The notes under the pieces were generated by a model that was not told the origin of the DNA, searched no databases, and saw nothing but the letters and a program-made list of their open reading frames with translations. Shown piece by piece: positions 6,221 through 13,254 of a stretch of 16,426 bases of DNA; position 1 is the stretch's first letter, and every line of letters starts with the position of its first letter. The position numbers were made by a program, and so were the translations under genes. Source of the stretch: an uncultured Faecalibacterium sp. (GTDB lineage Bacteria; Bacillota; Clostridia; Oscillospirales; Ruminococcaceae); assembly GCA_902463905.1 (NCBI GenBank), contig CABQHF010000017.1:1-16426 (forward strand), in the 5' to 3' direction.

Positions 6221-7123
6221 ATGGCCCTGGCAATGAAATGCGGCATCCTGTCCACGCTGCAGGGGCGGGAGCTTGTGCAGCATGGCAGCGCGCTGTTTCC
6301 TATTGCATGTTATGAAGAGCGACTTACCTGCTATTCGGTGCCGTGGCACTGGCATGAGGATTTTGAGTATATCCTCGCCTACGAGGGTACCGTGACTGTG
6401 GGTGTGGACAAAAAGCGCATCTGCCTGGCGGAAGGCGAGGGCGTGTTCATCAACTCCGGCGTGCTCCATGCAGTGGAATTTGCGGCAGAAGGTCCCTCGG
6501 TGCTGCGCAGCGGGGTGTTCCACCCGCGGCTCGTGGGCGGGATGGACACCATCTACTGGCAAAAGCTCATCCGGCCGCTGCTGCAGCCCGGTGTACCGTC
6601 CTATTTTCTGCTGAGCAAGGGGGAGCCCTGGCAGGCGGAAGTTCTGGCCCGGCTGTGGGAGGCCTGGCACGCTGTGGACGAAGAACCGGACGACTACGAG
6701 AACCGGGTTCGGTATCTGCTTTCGGCGGCGCTGCACACCCTCGCAGCCCACTGCCCGGTGGGCGAGTGCCGCAGCTCCCGGCAGGAGCAGGTGGCGGCCC
6801 AGCGCATGAAACAGATGCTGCGCTTTGTGGAGGAGCACTACGCCGAGGAACTGACCGTGGAGCGCATCGCGGACAGTGTGGCGCTGAGCGAAAGCGCCTG
6901 TCTGCGCAGCTTCCGGCAGCTGCTGGGCACCACGCCCATCCAGTATGTGAAACAGTACCGCATTGAAAAAGCCGCCGGGCTGCTGCTGACCACCCGCCTG
7001 CGCACCGGCGAGATCGGGGCCGAGTGCGGATTTACCGACCTGAGCTATTTTACAAAGACCTTCCGCGAGATCAAGCACTGCACGCCCCGGGAATACCGGC
7101 AGCGGTTTGCGGTGCAGGGCTGA
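6221..7123 (+). CDS. AraC-family transcriptional regulator with N-terminal cupin domain
   Basis: The 300-residue protein has an N-terminal AraC-type sugar-sensing cupin at about residues 35-95 (WHWHEDFEYILAYEGTVTVG, then the GEGVFINSGVLHAVE strand pair) and a C-terminal double helix-turn-helix (HTH_18) at about 195-297. The second half carries the family signature IGAECGFTDLSYFTKTFREIKHCTPREYR in two parts, near residues 265-293. Members bind DNA next to a promoter and activate on ligand binding. The ATG at 6221 follows GGAAGGAG by seven bases. It is divergent from the MFS transporter, the usual arrangement for a local regulator and its target, so I infer control of that gene. The effector is probably a sugar or derivative. 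Control of the downstream MATE gene cannot be excluded. Confidence 0.93.
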   Translation: MALAMKCGILSTLQGRELVQHGSALFPIACYEERLTCYSVPWHWHEDFEYILAYEGTVTVGVDKKRICLAEGEGVFINSGVLHAVEFAAEGPSVLRSGVFHPRLVGGMDTIYWQKLIRPLLQPGVPSYFLLSKGEPWQAEVLARLWEAWHAVDEEPDDYENRVRYLLSAALHTLAAHCPVGECRSSRQEQVAAQRMKQMLRFVEEHYAEELTVERIADSVALSESACLRSFRQLLGTTPIQYVKQYRIEKAAGLLLTTRLRTGEIGAECGFTDLSYFTKTFREIKHCTPREYRQRFAVQG

Positions 7124-7256
7124 CCGACGGGTGCGCCGGGAGCTTTTTCCTCGAATGCAACGGGCCATTCCATTGTCCGCCCTACTGCCTGCGGCAGCAG
7201 GGATCCACCCGCCGGATCATTCTCGGAAAAACTTCCGGCCCGGCTGTCAACCCTAT

Positions 7257-7285
7257 TTGACGCATCAGACGCATTATACTATCAA
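7257..7285 (+). promoter_or_regulatory. Possible promoter of the MATE gene
   Basis: The 184-base spacer after the AraC gene holds no clear terminator. TTGACG at 7257-7262 is a good -35 box; with 17 bases spacing the -10 would be TATCAA at 7280-7285, only moderately good. A better-looking TATACT at 7275-7280 is only 12 bases from it. Transcription from the AraC gene could also read through. Confidence 0.35.
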
Positions 7286-7307
7286 CAAGAAGGAGAATCG
7301 CAGAACC

Positions 7308-8648
7308 ATGCAGTGCAGTCTTACCAAAGGCCCCATTACAAAGGGCATCCTGCTGTTTGCTTTGCCGCTGATGTTCGGCAACCTGCTGCAGCAGATGTAC
7401 AACATCGCCGACACCTGGGTGGTGGGGCGCTTCCTCGGCGCGGATGCGCTGGCGGCGGTGGGCTCGTCCTACACCCTCATGACCTTTCTCACCTCCATCC
7501 TGATGGGCCTGTGTATGGGCAGCGGCGCGGCCGTCTCCATGCAGTACGGAAGCGGGGAAGAGGCCCGCATGCGGCAGAGCGTGTTCCAGTCCTTCGTGCT
7601 CATCGCGGGCATGGCGGTGGCGCTCAATGTGCTGGTGTACCTGGGGCTGGATGGCATCCTGTGGGTACTGCGTGTGCCGGAAGAGCTCATCCTCCTGATG
7701 AAGGAATATCTCCGCATCATTTTTCTGGGTATCACGGCCACCTTTTTGTATAACTACTTTGCAAACCTTCTGCGGGCCATCGGCAATTCCGTGGTCCCGC
7801 TGCTGTTCCTGGCCGTGTCGGCAGTGCTCAATGTGATCCTGGACCTGGTGTGCGTGCTGGTGTGGCACTGGGGCGTGCGGGGGGCCGCGGCCGCCACCAC
7901 CTTCTCGCAGTTCGTGTCCGGCATCGGCATCGGACTGTACACCCTGAAAAAGTTTCCCCGGCTCCGCCCACAGAAACAGGACTGCCGGTGGGATAAAAAG
8001 AACCTGGCCACTATCCTGAATCTTTCGGTGATGACCAGTGTGCAGCAGTCCATCATGAACTTTGGCATCCTCATGGTGCAGGGTCTTGTGAACAGCTTCG
8101 GCACCGTGATCATGGCGGCCTTTGCTGCAGCGGTCAAGATCGATTCTTTTGCCTATATGCCGGTGCAGGATTTCGGCAACGCGTTCTCCACCTATGTGGC
8201 GCAGAACTATGGCGCGGGTCAGACCGGCCGCATCCGCAAGGGCATCCGCAGCGCAGGCATCACCAGTGCGATGTTCTGCATCGCCATCAGTGTGCTGGTG
8301 TGCGCCTTTGCGGCGCCGCTCATGGGGATTTTCATCGACCCGGCGGAAACCGAGATCCTTGCCGCCGGGGTACATTACCTGCATATCGAGGGCGCGTGCT
8401 ATCTCGGCATCGGCATCCTGTTTTTGCTCTATGGCTATTACCGGGCCGTCAACCAGCCCCAGATGTCGGTGGTGCTCACTATTGCGTCCCTCGGCACCCG
8501 TGTGGCGCTGGCCTATCTGTTGTCGGCCACCCCGCTGGGCGTGACCGGCATCTGGCTCAGCGTGCCCATTGGCTGGGCACTGGCAGACGCCATCGGCATT
8601 GGGTACTACCTCAAAAAGCACCGGGCAAATTACGCGGTGCAGGCATAA
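7308..8648 (+). CDS. MATE family efflux transporter
   Basis: The 446-residue protein begins with a short polar stretch, then FALPLMFGNLLQQMYNIADT and WVVGRFLGADALAAVGSS, the first two helices of the MatE (PF01554) domain. The pattern recurs in the second half near VMTSVQQSIMNFGILMVQG, giving the two six-helix bundles of this antiporter family. Members use sodium or proton gradients to export cationic drugs or metabolites. The ATG at 7308 is the only plausible start before the first helix; the ribosome site AAGGAG is 12 bases upstream, a long spacing. The open frame continues upstream to 7107 but overlaps the AraC gene end. The gene ends at a strong hairpin. Substrate unknown; co-regulation with the AraC gene is possible but not shown. 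Confidence 0.92.
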   Translation: MQCSLTKGPITKGILLFALPLMFGNLLQQMYNIADTWVVGRFLGADALAAVGSSYTLMTFLTSILMGLCMGSGAAVSMQYGSGEEARMRQSVFQSFVLIAGMAVALNVLVYLGLDGILWVLRVPEELILLMKEYLRIIFLGITATFLYNYFANLLRAIGNSVVPLLFLAVSAVLNVILDLVCVLVWHWGVRGAAAATTFSQFVSGIGIGLYTLKKFPRLRPQKQDCRWDKKNLATILNLSVMTSVQQSIMNFGILMVQGLVNSFGTVIMAAFAAAVKIDSFAYMPVQDFGNAFSTYVAQNYGAGQTGRIRKGIRSAGITSAMFCIAISVLVCAFAAPLMGIFIDPAETEILAAGVHYLHIEGACYLGIGILFLLYGYYRAVNQPQMSVVLTIASLGTRVALAYLLSATPLGVTGIWLSVPIGWALADAIGIGYYLKKHRANYAVQA

Positions 8649-8656
8649 GACGAAAC

Positions 8657-8699
8657 AAAAGCGGATGCGTTCCTCTTTACGGGAACACATCCGCTTTTT
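8657..8699. terminator. Strong bidirectional terminator between MATE and the rluA/PAS unit
   Basis: AAAAGCGGATG (8657-8667) and CATCCGCTTTTT (8688-8699) pair, with an inner GTTCC/GGAAC stem around a loop of eight bases. Both strands end in T-rich tracts, so it can stop the MATE transcript and the convergent minus-strand unit, whose last stop codon is at 8706. Confidence 0.92.
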
Positions 8700-8705
8700 G
8701 CATAT

Positions 8706-8825
8706 TCAGGTTTCCAGCGTGCCTTTCTTCGGCAGCGTGACGATGTGGAACTGCTGGCTGCCGGGCTTCAGGTCGGTGAGGCTGGGCACGCGCGCATCCA
8801 GCAGCCAGATTTCTGCATGATTCAC
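8706..8825 (-). CDS. Small 39-codon reading frame, or gene remnant, behind the PAS gene
   Basis: After the PAS stop codon, one base later in the +1 frame, a GTG opens a 39-codon frame. It begins VNHAEIWLLDARVPSLTDLK and ends in LPKKGTLET. Codons are strongly GC-ending (ctg, acc, ggc, cgc, gtc), as in the flanking genes, so the stretch has been under protein-coding selection. There is no ribosome site of its own; translation could be by re-initiation at TAAGGTG or by a +1 frameshift from the PAS gene. I do not recognise a domain. It may be a true small protein, a lost C-terminal domain of the PAS protein, or the tail of an otherwise deleted gene. It stops seven bases before the shared terminator, which fits being the last frame of the unit. 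Confidence 0.45.
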   Translation of the reverse strand: MNHAEIWLLDARVPSLTDLKPGSQQFHIVTLPKKGTLET

Positions 8826-8826
8826 C

Positions 8827-9201
8827 TTACGTCATATCGTACAGCTTCATGGTTTCCAGATTGCGGTATTCGTGTTTTTCGTAGTAGCCGATCAGAGTGC
8901 CGTCGGCGTCCCGCAGAGCCACCATGTAGACGTCCTTGTTCTGCTTTTCGTTGTGGTAGGTGTAGACGATATTATGCTGCTGATCAGCGGCAAACCAGTC
9001 GATGACCTTCTGGATGGTCTGGCGGGAGTGGGGGTTGTGGCAGGCCAGCACGCTTTTTCCCAGCAGGGCAGCGCCGCCGTGCTTTGCATAGCTGGCAATG
9101 GCGGCGGGGTTCATATAGAGGATGGTGTGCTCTAGATCACAGATCACCACCGCTGCGCGTTCCTGATCCACAAGGCTTTTGAAGTAAGCGTTCAGTTCCA
9201 T
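8827..9201 (-). CDS. Single PAS domain protein
   Basis: The 124-residue protein is one PAS sensor fold. ERAAVVICDLEHTILYMNPAA at about residues 14-34 is the opening strand-turn-strand, LLGKSVLACHNPHSRQTIQK at 46-65 is the helical segment, and YHNEKQNKDVYMVALRDADG then IGYYEKHEY at 82-111 are the closing strands. The ACHNPHS stretch resembles the PAS domain of DUF438 proteins, where a Cys-His pair is conserved; a ligand or heme role here is only a guess. It has no output domain, so any partner must be separate. The ATG at 9201 follows AAAGGAG by eight bases; that site overlaps the end of the pseudouridine synthase gene, whose stop is three bases before the ATG. This shows operon coupling with that gene. 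Confidence 0.87.
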   Translation of the reverse strand: MELNAYFKSLVDQERAAVVICDLEHTILYMNPAAIASYAKHGGAALLGKSVLACHNPHSRQTIQKVIDWFAADQQHNIVYTYHNEKQNKDVYMVALRDADGTLIGYYEKHEYRNLETMKLYDMT

Positions 9202-9204
9202 GGT

Positions 9205-10209
9205 TCATTCTCCTTTGGACGTGTCCGGCTTTGTTTTGTCCAGTGCATCGAACTGTTTTACGATCTGCGGGTCTTTCAGCTTGATGACCTTGCCGGAGAG
9301 GTAGTGCAGGGTATTCTCCTCCGGGATCTCCCGGAAGGTGATGCGCACAGCGCACAGCGCCTGCGTTTTAGTACCGGTGCGCTCGTTCATCTTGCGGTTG
9401 CCGTATTTGATATCGCCCAGCACGGGTTTGCCCAGATAGGCAAGGTGAGCACGGATCTGGTGGGTGCGGCCTGTAACCAGTCCGATCCTGCACAGGGCAA
9501 ATGGCCCGGCAGTGCGCAGCGTGTCCACATCGGTGACGATCTGTTTGCGGTGCTCGTCCTGCGCCTGATGGGCGTGGATGCTCACCTTGTTGTTCTTTTC
9601 GTCGTGCTCCCACCATGCGGTGAACCGACCGCTCTGAGGGATGCCCACCGTGATGGTGTAGTACTCCTTTTTAAGCAGATCGGTGCGGATGATCTCGTTC
9701 ATATCCCGCAGGGCAGCGTAGCTCTTGGCTGCGATCACCAGTCCCTCAGTGCCGCGATCCAGCCGGTTGCAGATGCCGGGTTTGAAGCGGTTCTCACCGT
9801 GGGGGTCGTATTCGCCTTTCTCGGCCAGATACTGGGTAAAGGCATCCACGAGGTTCGCATCACCGGTGCGGTCACTGTGGCACAGCAGGTGGGTGGGCTT
9901 GTACAGCACGGCAATGTTGTCGTCCTCGTAGATCACGGTGACTTTGGGCTGCTTCGGCTGCTTTTTGGGTGCAGCCTTCGGGGCAGGCTTTGCGCCCTCC
10001 GGCGGGAAGAACTCATCGTTGATGTACAGCTCGATCAGGTCTCCGGCCTGTAGGCGGTATTCCGGCGCGGCCTTTTTGCCGTTCACCTTCACCCGCTTGT
10101 TGCGGAAACTCTTGTACAAAAGGCTGGTGGGAAAATCGCGGGTCACGCTCTGCACAAAGCGCGACAGGCGCACGCCGTCGTCGTTGGCGGTGGCGGTATA
10201 TTGTTTCAT
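9205..10209 (-). CDS. RluA-family rRNA/tRNA pseudouridine synthase
   Basis: The 334-residue protein has an N-terminal S4 RNA-binding domain (about residues 13-65), a Lys/Pro-rich linker (about 72-88), and a PseudoU_synth_2 catalytic domain from about 90 on. The active-site loop reads CNRLDRGTEGLVIAAK near 147-162: the catalytic Asp of RLD is kept, but the usual His before it is Asn. GLVTGRTHQIRAHLAYLGKP near 243-262 is the second family motif. Such enzymes isomerise uridine to pseudouridine in structured RNA; which site is modified cannot be read. The ATG at 10209 follows AAGGAG by six bases. It leads the unit with the PAS protein. The Asn variant probably marks a clostridial subfamily rather than loss of activity. 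Confidence 0.93.
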   Translation of the reverse strand: MKQYTATANDDGVRLSRFVQSVTRDFPTSLLYKSFRNKRVKVNGKKAAPEYRLQAGDLIELYINDEFFPPEGAKPAPKAAPKKQPKQPKVTVIYEDDNIAVLYKPTHLLCHSDRTGDANLVDAFTQYLAEKGEYDPHGENRFKPGICNRLDRGTEGLVIAAKSYAALRDMNEIIRTDLLKKEYYTITVGIPQSGRFTAWWEHDEKNNKVSIHAHQAQDEHRKQIVTDVDTLRTAGPFALCRIGLVTGRTHQIRAHLAYLGKPVLGDIKYGNRKMNERTGTKTQALCAVRITFREIPEENTLHYLSGKVIKLKDPQIVKQFDALDKTKPDTSKGE

Positions 10210-10245
10210 GCAATACTCCTTGCTTCTCAGAAAAATGTGACTGAT

Positions 10246-10277
10246 ATTATACTAATACATGAAATCGTTCAAGTCAA
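10246..10277 (-). promoter_or_regulatory. Promoter of the rluA/PAS unit
   Basis: On the minus strand TTGACT (10277-10272) is followed after 17 bases by TAGTAT (10254-10249) and, overlapping it, by TATAAT (10251-10246) at 20 bases. Either pairing would place the start of transcription 25-35 bases before the gene. It is divergent from the radC promoter about 35 bases away. Confidence 0.65.
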
Positions 10278-10310
10278 CGCATCCCAGCCCGAATATTTTG
10301 CCCGGAACGC

Positions 10311-10339
10311 TTGTGTTTGCCGCGCGAAATGGGTACTAT
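10311..10339 (+). promoter_or_regulatory. Promoter of the radC-like gene
   Basis: TTGTGT at 10311-10316 and TACTAT at 10334-10339 are 17 bases apart. The ribosome site AAGGAG follows 17 bases later. I saw no LexA-type box in this region. Confidence 0.65.
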
Positions 10340-10369
10340 AAAGGAAGAACGCTGAAAAGGAGAACCGCC

Positions 10370-11089
10370 ATGGCAGAATACAAACGGCATCAGGGGCACC
10401 GCCAGCGGATGCGGGAGCGGGTGCAGAACTACGGGCTGGACAGTCTGGCCGACCATGAAGTGCTGGAATATATCCTGTACACCACCAATGCCCAGAAGGA
10501 CACCAACGAGATCGCGTATAATCTGCTGGAGCGGTTCGGCGATTTTGCGTCGGTGCTGGAAGCCAGCGAGGAAGAACTGTGCACGGTGGATGGAATCGGC
10601 CCGACCTCGGCAAGGCTGCTGCATATGCTGCCGCAGGTCAGCCGATATTATGGCCGAAGCCGCACCGATGCAAAGCGCTGCTTCAACACCACCGAGCAGA
10701 TGGGCAGTTTCTTGATGGCAAAATTTGCCTGGACTGACTACGAGCGCGCTATGCTCATCTCGCTGAGCACCCGCCGCCATATCAAAGCGGCAGTATGGCT
10801 GCGGGAGGGAACCTCCGACCGGGTAAGCCTGGACGTGAAGGATGTGGTGGCCGCAGCCATCAAGGGCGGCACCGACGCGGTGGTGCTCTGCCACAACCAC
10901 CCCAACGGTGTGGCTCTGCCCTCCGTGGAGGATATGGAGGCCACCGGCAGCATCGCCCGTGCGCTGGGTCTGGTGAGCATCCACCTGCTGGATCACTTCA
11001 TCCTGACCGATACGGAGTATTTCTCCATGCGGGATGCCGGGCGGCTGCCCATCTATGATTTCAAGACCGGCACGCTTTTCTGGCCCTGA
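10370..11089 (+). CDS. radC: RadC-family protein (JAB/MPN domain)
   Basis: The 239-residue protein has an N-terminal UPF0758-type helical part with a helix-hairpin-helix (VDGIGPTSARLL near 73-84) and a C-terminal RadC/JAB domain. The metal-binding motif HNHPNGVALPSVED places the likely zinc ligands at His175, His177 and Asp188. RadC was once linked to DNA repair, but that role is disputed and its activity is not settled. The ATG at 10370 follows AAAAGGAG by seven bases; an open frame upstream to 10259 crosses the promoter and is excluded. It lies just before the uvrBA operon but has its own promoter, and uvrB has another, with no clear terminator between. The N-terminal part, with MAEYKRHQGHRQRMRERV, is typical of clostridial RadC homologues. 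Confidence 0.92.
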   Translation: MAEYKRHQGHRQRMRERVQNYGLDSLADHEVLEYILYTTNAQKDTNEIAYNLLERFGDFASVLEASEEELCTVDGIGPTSARLLHMLPQVSRYYGRSRTDAKRCFNTTEQMGSFLMAKFAWTDYERAMLISLSTRRHIKAAVWLREGTSDRVSLDVKDVVAAAIKGGTDAVVLCHNHPNGVALPSVEDMEATGSIARALGLVSIHLLDHFILTDTEYFSMRDAGRLPIYDFKTGTLFWP

Positions 11090-11103
11090 ATGCAGAAAAA
11101 CTG

Positions 11104-11132
11104 TTTACATTATAAAACTGCTGTGCTATAAT
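11104..11132 (+). promoter_or_regulatory. Promoter of uvrBA
   Basis: TTTACA at 11104-11109 and a perfect TATAAT at 11127-11132 are exactly 17 bases apart, a strong sigma-A promoter. It gives a leader of about 57 bases before uvrB. I did not find a LexA site of the Gram-positive type (CGAAC-N4-GTTCG) near it. Confidence 0.85.
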
Positions 11133-11196
11133 CGCATTGAAAGATACAACCAATTGTGGTTCTTCGCCCGGCGGAGAGCCGGAGAGGAGAGCTGCA

Positions 11197-13254
11197 GTGG
11201 CAGACGAAAAATTTGAACTGGTGTCCTCGTATCAGCCCACCGGCGACCAGCCCCAGGCCATTGAAACGCTGGTGGAGGGGGTGCAGCGAGGCGACCGCTG
11301 TCAGACTTTGCTGGGCGTTACCGGCAGCGGCAAGACTTTTACCATGGCCAACGTCATCGCCCGGTGCAACCGGCCCACGCTGGTGCTGGCCCACAACAAA
11401 ACGCTGGCAGCCCAGCTGTGCACCGAGTTCCGCTCGTTTTTCCCCAACAATGCGGTGGAGTATTTTGTCAGCTACTACGACTACTACCAGCCGGAAGCCT
11501 ACATCCCCAGCACCGATACCTATATTGAAAAGGACAGTGCCATCAACGATGAGATCGACCGCCTGCGCCACTCGGCTACGGCGGCGCTTTCGGAACGGCG
11601 GGATGTGATCATCGTGGCGTCGGTGTCCTGCATCTACTCACTGGGCGACCCCATTGACTACCGCAGCATGGTCATCAGTCTGCGGCCCGGCATGCAGATG
11701 GAGCGGGATGAACTGTGCCAGAAGCTGGTTACCCTGCAATACGAGCGCAACGACGTGAATTTTGTCCGCAACAAGTTCCGCGTCCACGGAGATACGGTGG
11801 ACATTTATCTGGCCTATATGAGTGAGCTGGCCATCCGGGTGGAGTTCTTCGGGGACGAGATCGACCGCATCACCGAGTTCAACCCCCTCACCGGCACCAA
11901 GCAGAACGTGGTCAAGCATGTGGCCATCTTCCCGGCCAGCCACTACATTGTCAGCGCTGAGAAAAAGGCCGCCGCGCTGGAAAAGATCCGCGCCGAGTGC
12001 GACGCGCAGGTGAAGCAGTTCACCGCAGAGGGCAAGCTCATCGAGGCCCAGCGCATTGCCCAGCGCACCAATTACGACATTGAGATGCTCAATGAAGTGG
12101 GCATGTGCAAGGGCATCGAGAACTATTCCGCCGTGCTTTCCGGCCGTGCGCCGGGCAGCATGCCCACGACCCTGCTGGATTATTTCCCGGAGGATTTTCT
12201 GCTTTTTGTGGACGAAAGCCATGTCACCCTGCCGCAGGTGCGCGCCATGTACGGCGGCGACTACGCCCGCAAGAAAACGTTGGTGGAGTACGGTTTCCGT
12301 CTGCCGTCGGCCTTTGATAACCGCCCCCTCAAATTTGAGGAAGTGGAGTCCAAGCTCAACCAGATGATCTTTGTTTCGGCTACGCCCGGAGAATATGAGC
12401 GCCAGAACAGCACCCAGGTGGCCCAGCAGGTCATCCGTCCCACCGGATTGCTGGACCCGGTCATCTCGGTGCGCCCGGTGGAAGGGCAGGTAGTGGACCT
12501 TCTGGGCGAGATCAACACCCGCATTGCCCGGCAGGAGCGGGTGCTGGTGACCACCCTGACCAAGAAAATGGCCGAGGACCTCACCGACTACCTCACCGAA
12601 CAGGGCATCAAGGTCAAGTATATGCACCACGAGGTGGACACCTTCGAGCGCATGGAGATCATCAAGGACCTGCGCCTGGGCAGCATCGACGTGGTGGTGG
12701 GTATCAACCTGCTGCGCGAGGGTCTGGACCTGCCGGAGGTGAGCCTGGTGGCCATTCTGGATGCCGACAAGGAAGGTTTTCTGCGCAGCGAGACCAGTCT
12801 CATCCAGACCATTGGCCGTGCTGCCCGAAACGCAGAAGGCATGGTCATCATGTACGCCGATGTGGTCACCGACAGCATGGACCGTGCCATCACTGAGACG
12901 GAGCGCCGCCGCGCCATCCAGATGGCCTACAATCAGGAACACGGCATCGTGCCCAAGACCATCGTCAAGGCCATTGCGGACAGCATCGAGATCAGCGATA
13001 AGGCTGAAAATGCAAAGCGGAATACCCGCCGCATGGGCAAGATGGAGCGGGAAGCCGCCATTGAGCGCCTGACCCGCGAGATGAAGGAAGCCGCCAAGCT
13101 GCTGGAGTTCGAGCATGCGGCCTTCCTGCGCGACCAGATCGACCGCCTGCGCCGGGGCGAGAACCCCACCGTGGATTCGGCGGCCGAGACGGAGCGCAAA
13201 CAGAACCATGCACAGACACAACGAAAAGGGAGAAAATACCTTGGCAAACGATAA
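11197..13254 (+). CDS. uvrB: Excinuclease ABC subunit B
   Basis: UvrB is the damage-verifying helicase-like subunit of nucleotide excision repair; UvrA loads it and UvrC then incises. The 685-residue protein has the Q-motif YQPTGDQP (12-19), Walker A GVTGSGKT (40-47), the damage-probing beta-hairpin around YYDYYQPEAYIPS (93-105), Walker B-like FVDESH (337-342), helicase motifs GINLLREGLDLPE (502-514) and QTIGRAARN (537-545), and a C-terminal UVR domain (about 622-652) that binds UvrC. I chose the GTG at 11197 because GGAG lies upstream at about seven bases and the protein then begins MADEKFELVSSYQPTG, as homologues do; the ATG at 11137 lies only five bases after the -10 box, so it is excluded. 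uvrA overlaps its end by 14 bases. Confidence 0.97.
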   Translation: MADEKFELVSSYQPTGDQPQAIETLVEGVQRGDRCQTLLGVTGSGKTFTMANVIARCNRPTLVLAHNKTLAAQLCTEFRSFFPNNAVEYFVSYYDYYQPEAYIPSTDTYIEKDSAINDEIDRLRHSATAALSERRDVIIVASVSCIYSLGDPIDYRSMVISLRPGMQMERDELCQKLVTLQYERNDVNFVRNKFRVHGDTVDIYLAYMSELAIRVEFFGDEIDRITEFNPLTGTKQNVVKHVAIFPASHYIVSAEKKAAALEKIRAECDAQVKQFTAEGKLIEAQRIAQRTNYDIEMLNEVGMCKGIENYSAVLSGRAPGSMPTTLLDYFPEDFLLFVDESHVTLPQVRAMYGGDYARKKTLVEYGFRLPSAFDNRPLKFEEVESKLNQMIFVSATPGEYERQNSTQVAQQVIRPTGLLDPVISVRPVEGQVVDLLGEINTRIARQERVLVTTLTKKMAEDLTDYLTEQGIKVKYMHHEVDTFERMEIIKDLRLGSIDVVVGINLLREGLDLPEVSLVAILDADKEGFLRSETSLIQTIGRAARNAEGMVIMYADVVTDSMDRAITETERRRAIQMAYNQEHGIVPKTIVKAIADSIEISDKAENAKRNTRRMGKMEREAAIERLTREMKEAAKLLEFEHAAFLRDQIDRLRRGENPTVDSAAETERKQNHAQTQRKGRKYLGKR

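Noticed and set aside
7182..8690. 502-codon open frame on the minus strand opposite the MATE gene
   Set aside because: Shadow of the MATE gene; composition rich in His, Gln and Asp without any motif.
11137..11196. Upstream ATG start for uvrB
   Set aside because: It lies five bases after the TATAAT box, so it would be at or before the transcript start; GTG at 11197 has a ribosome site and gives the family-typical N-terminus.
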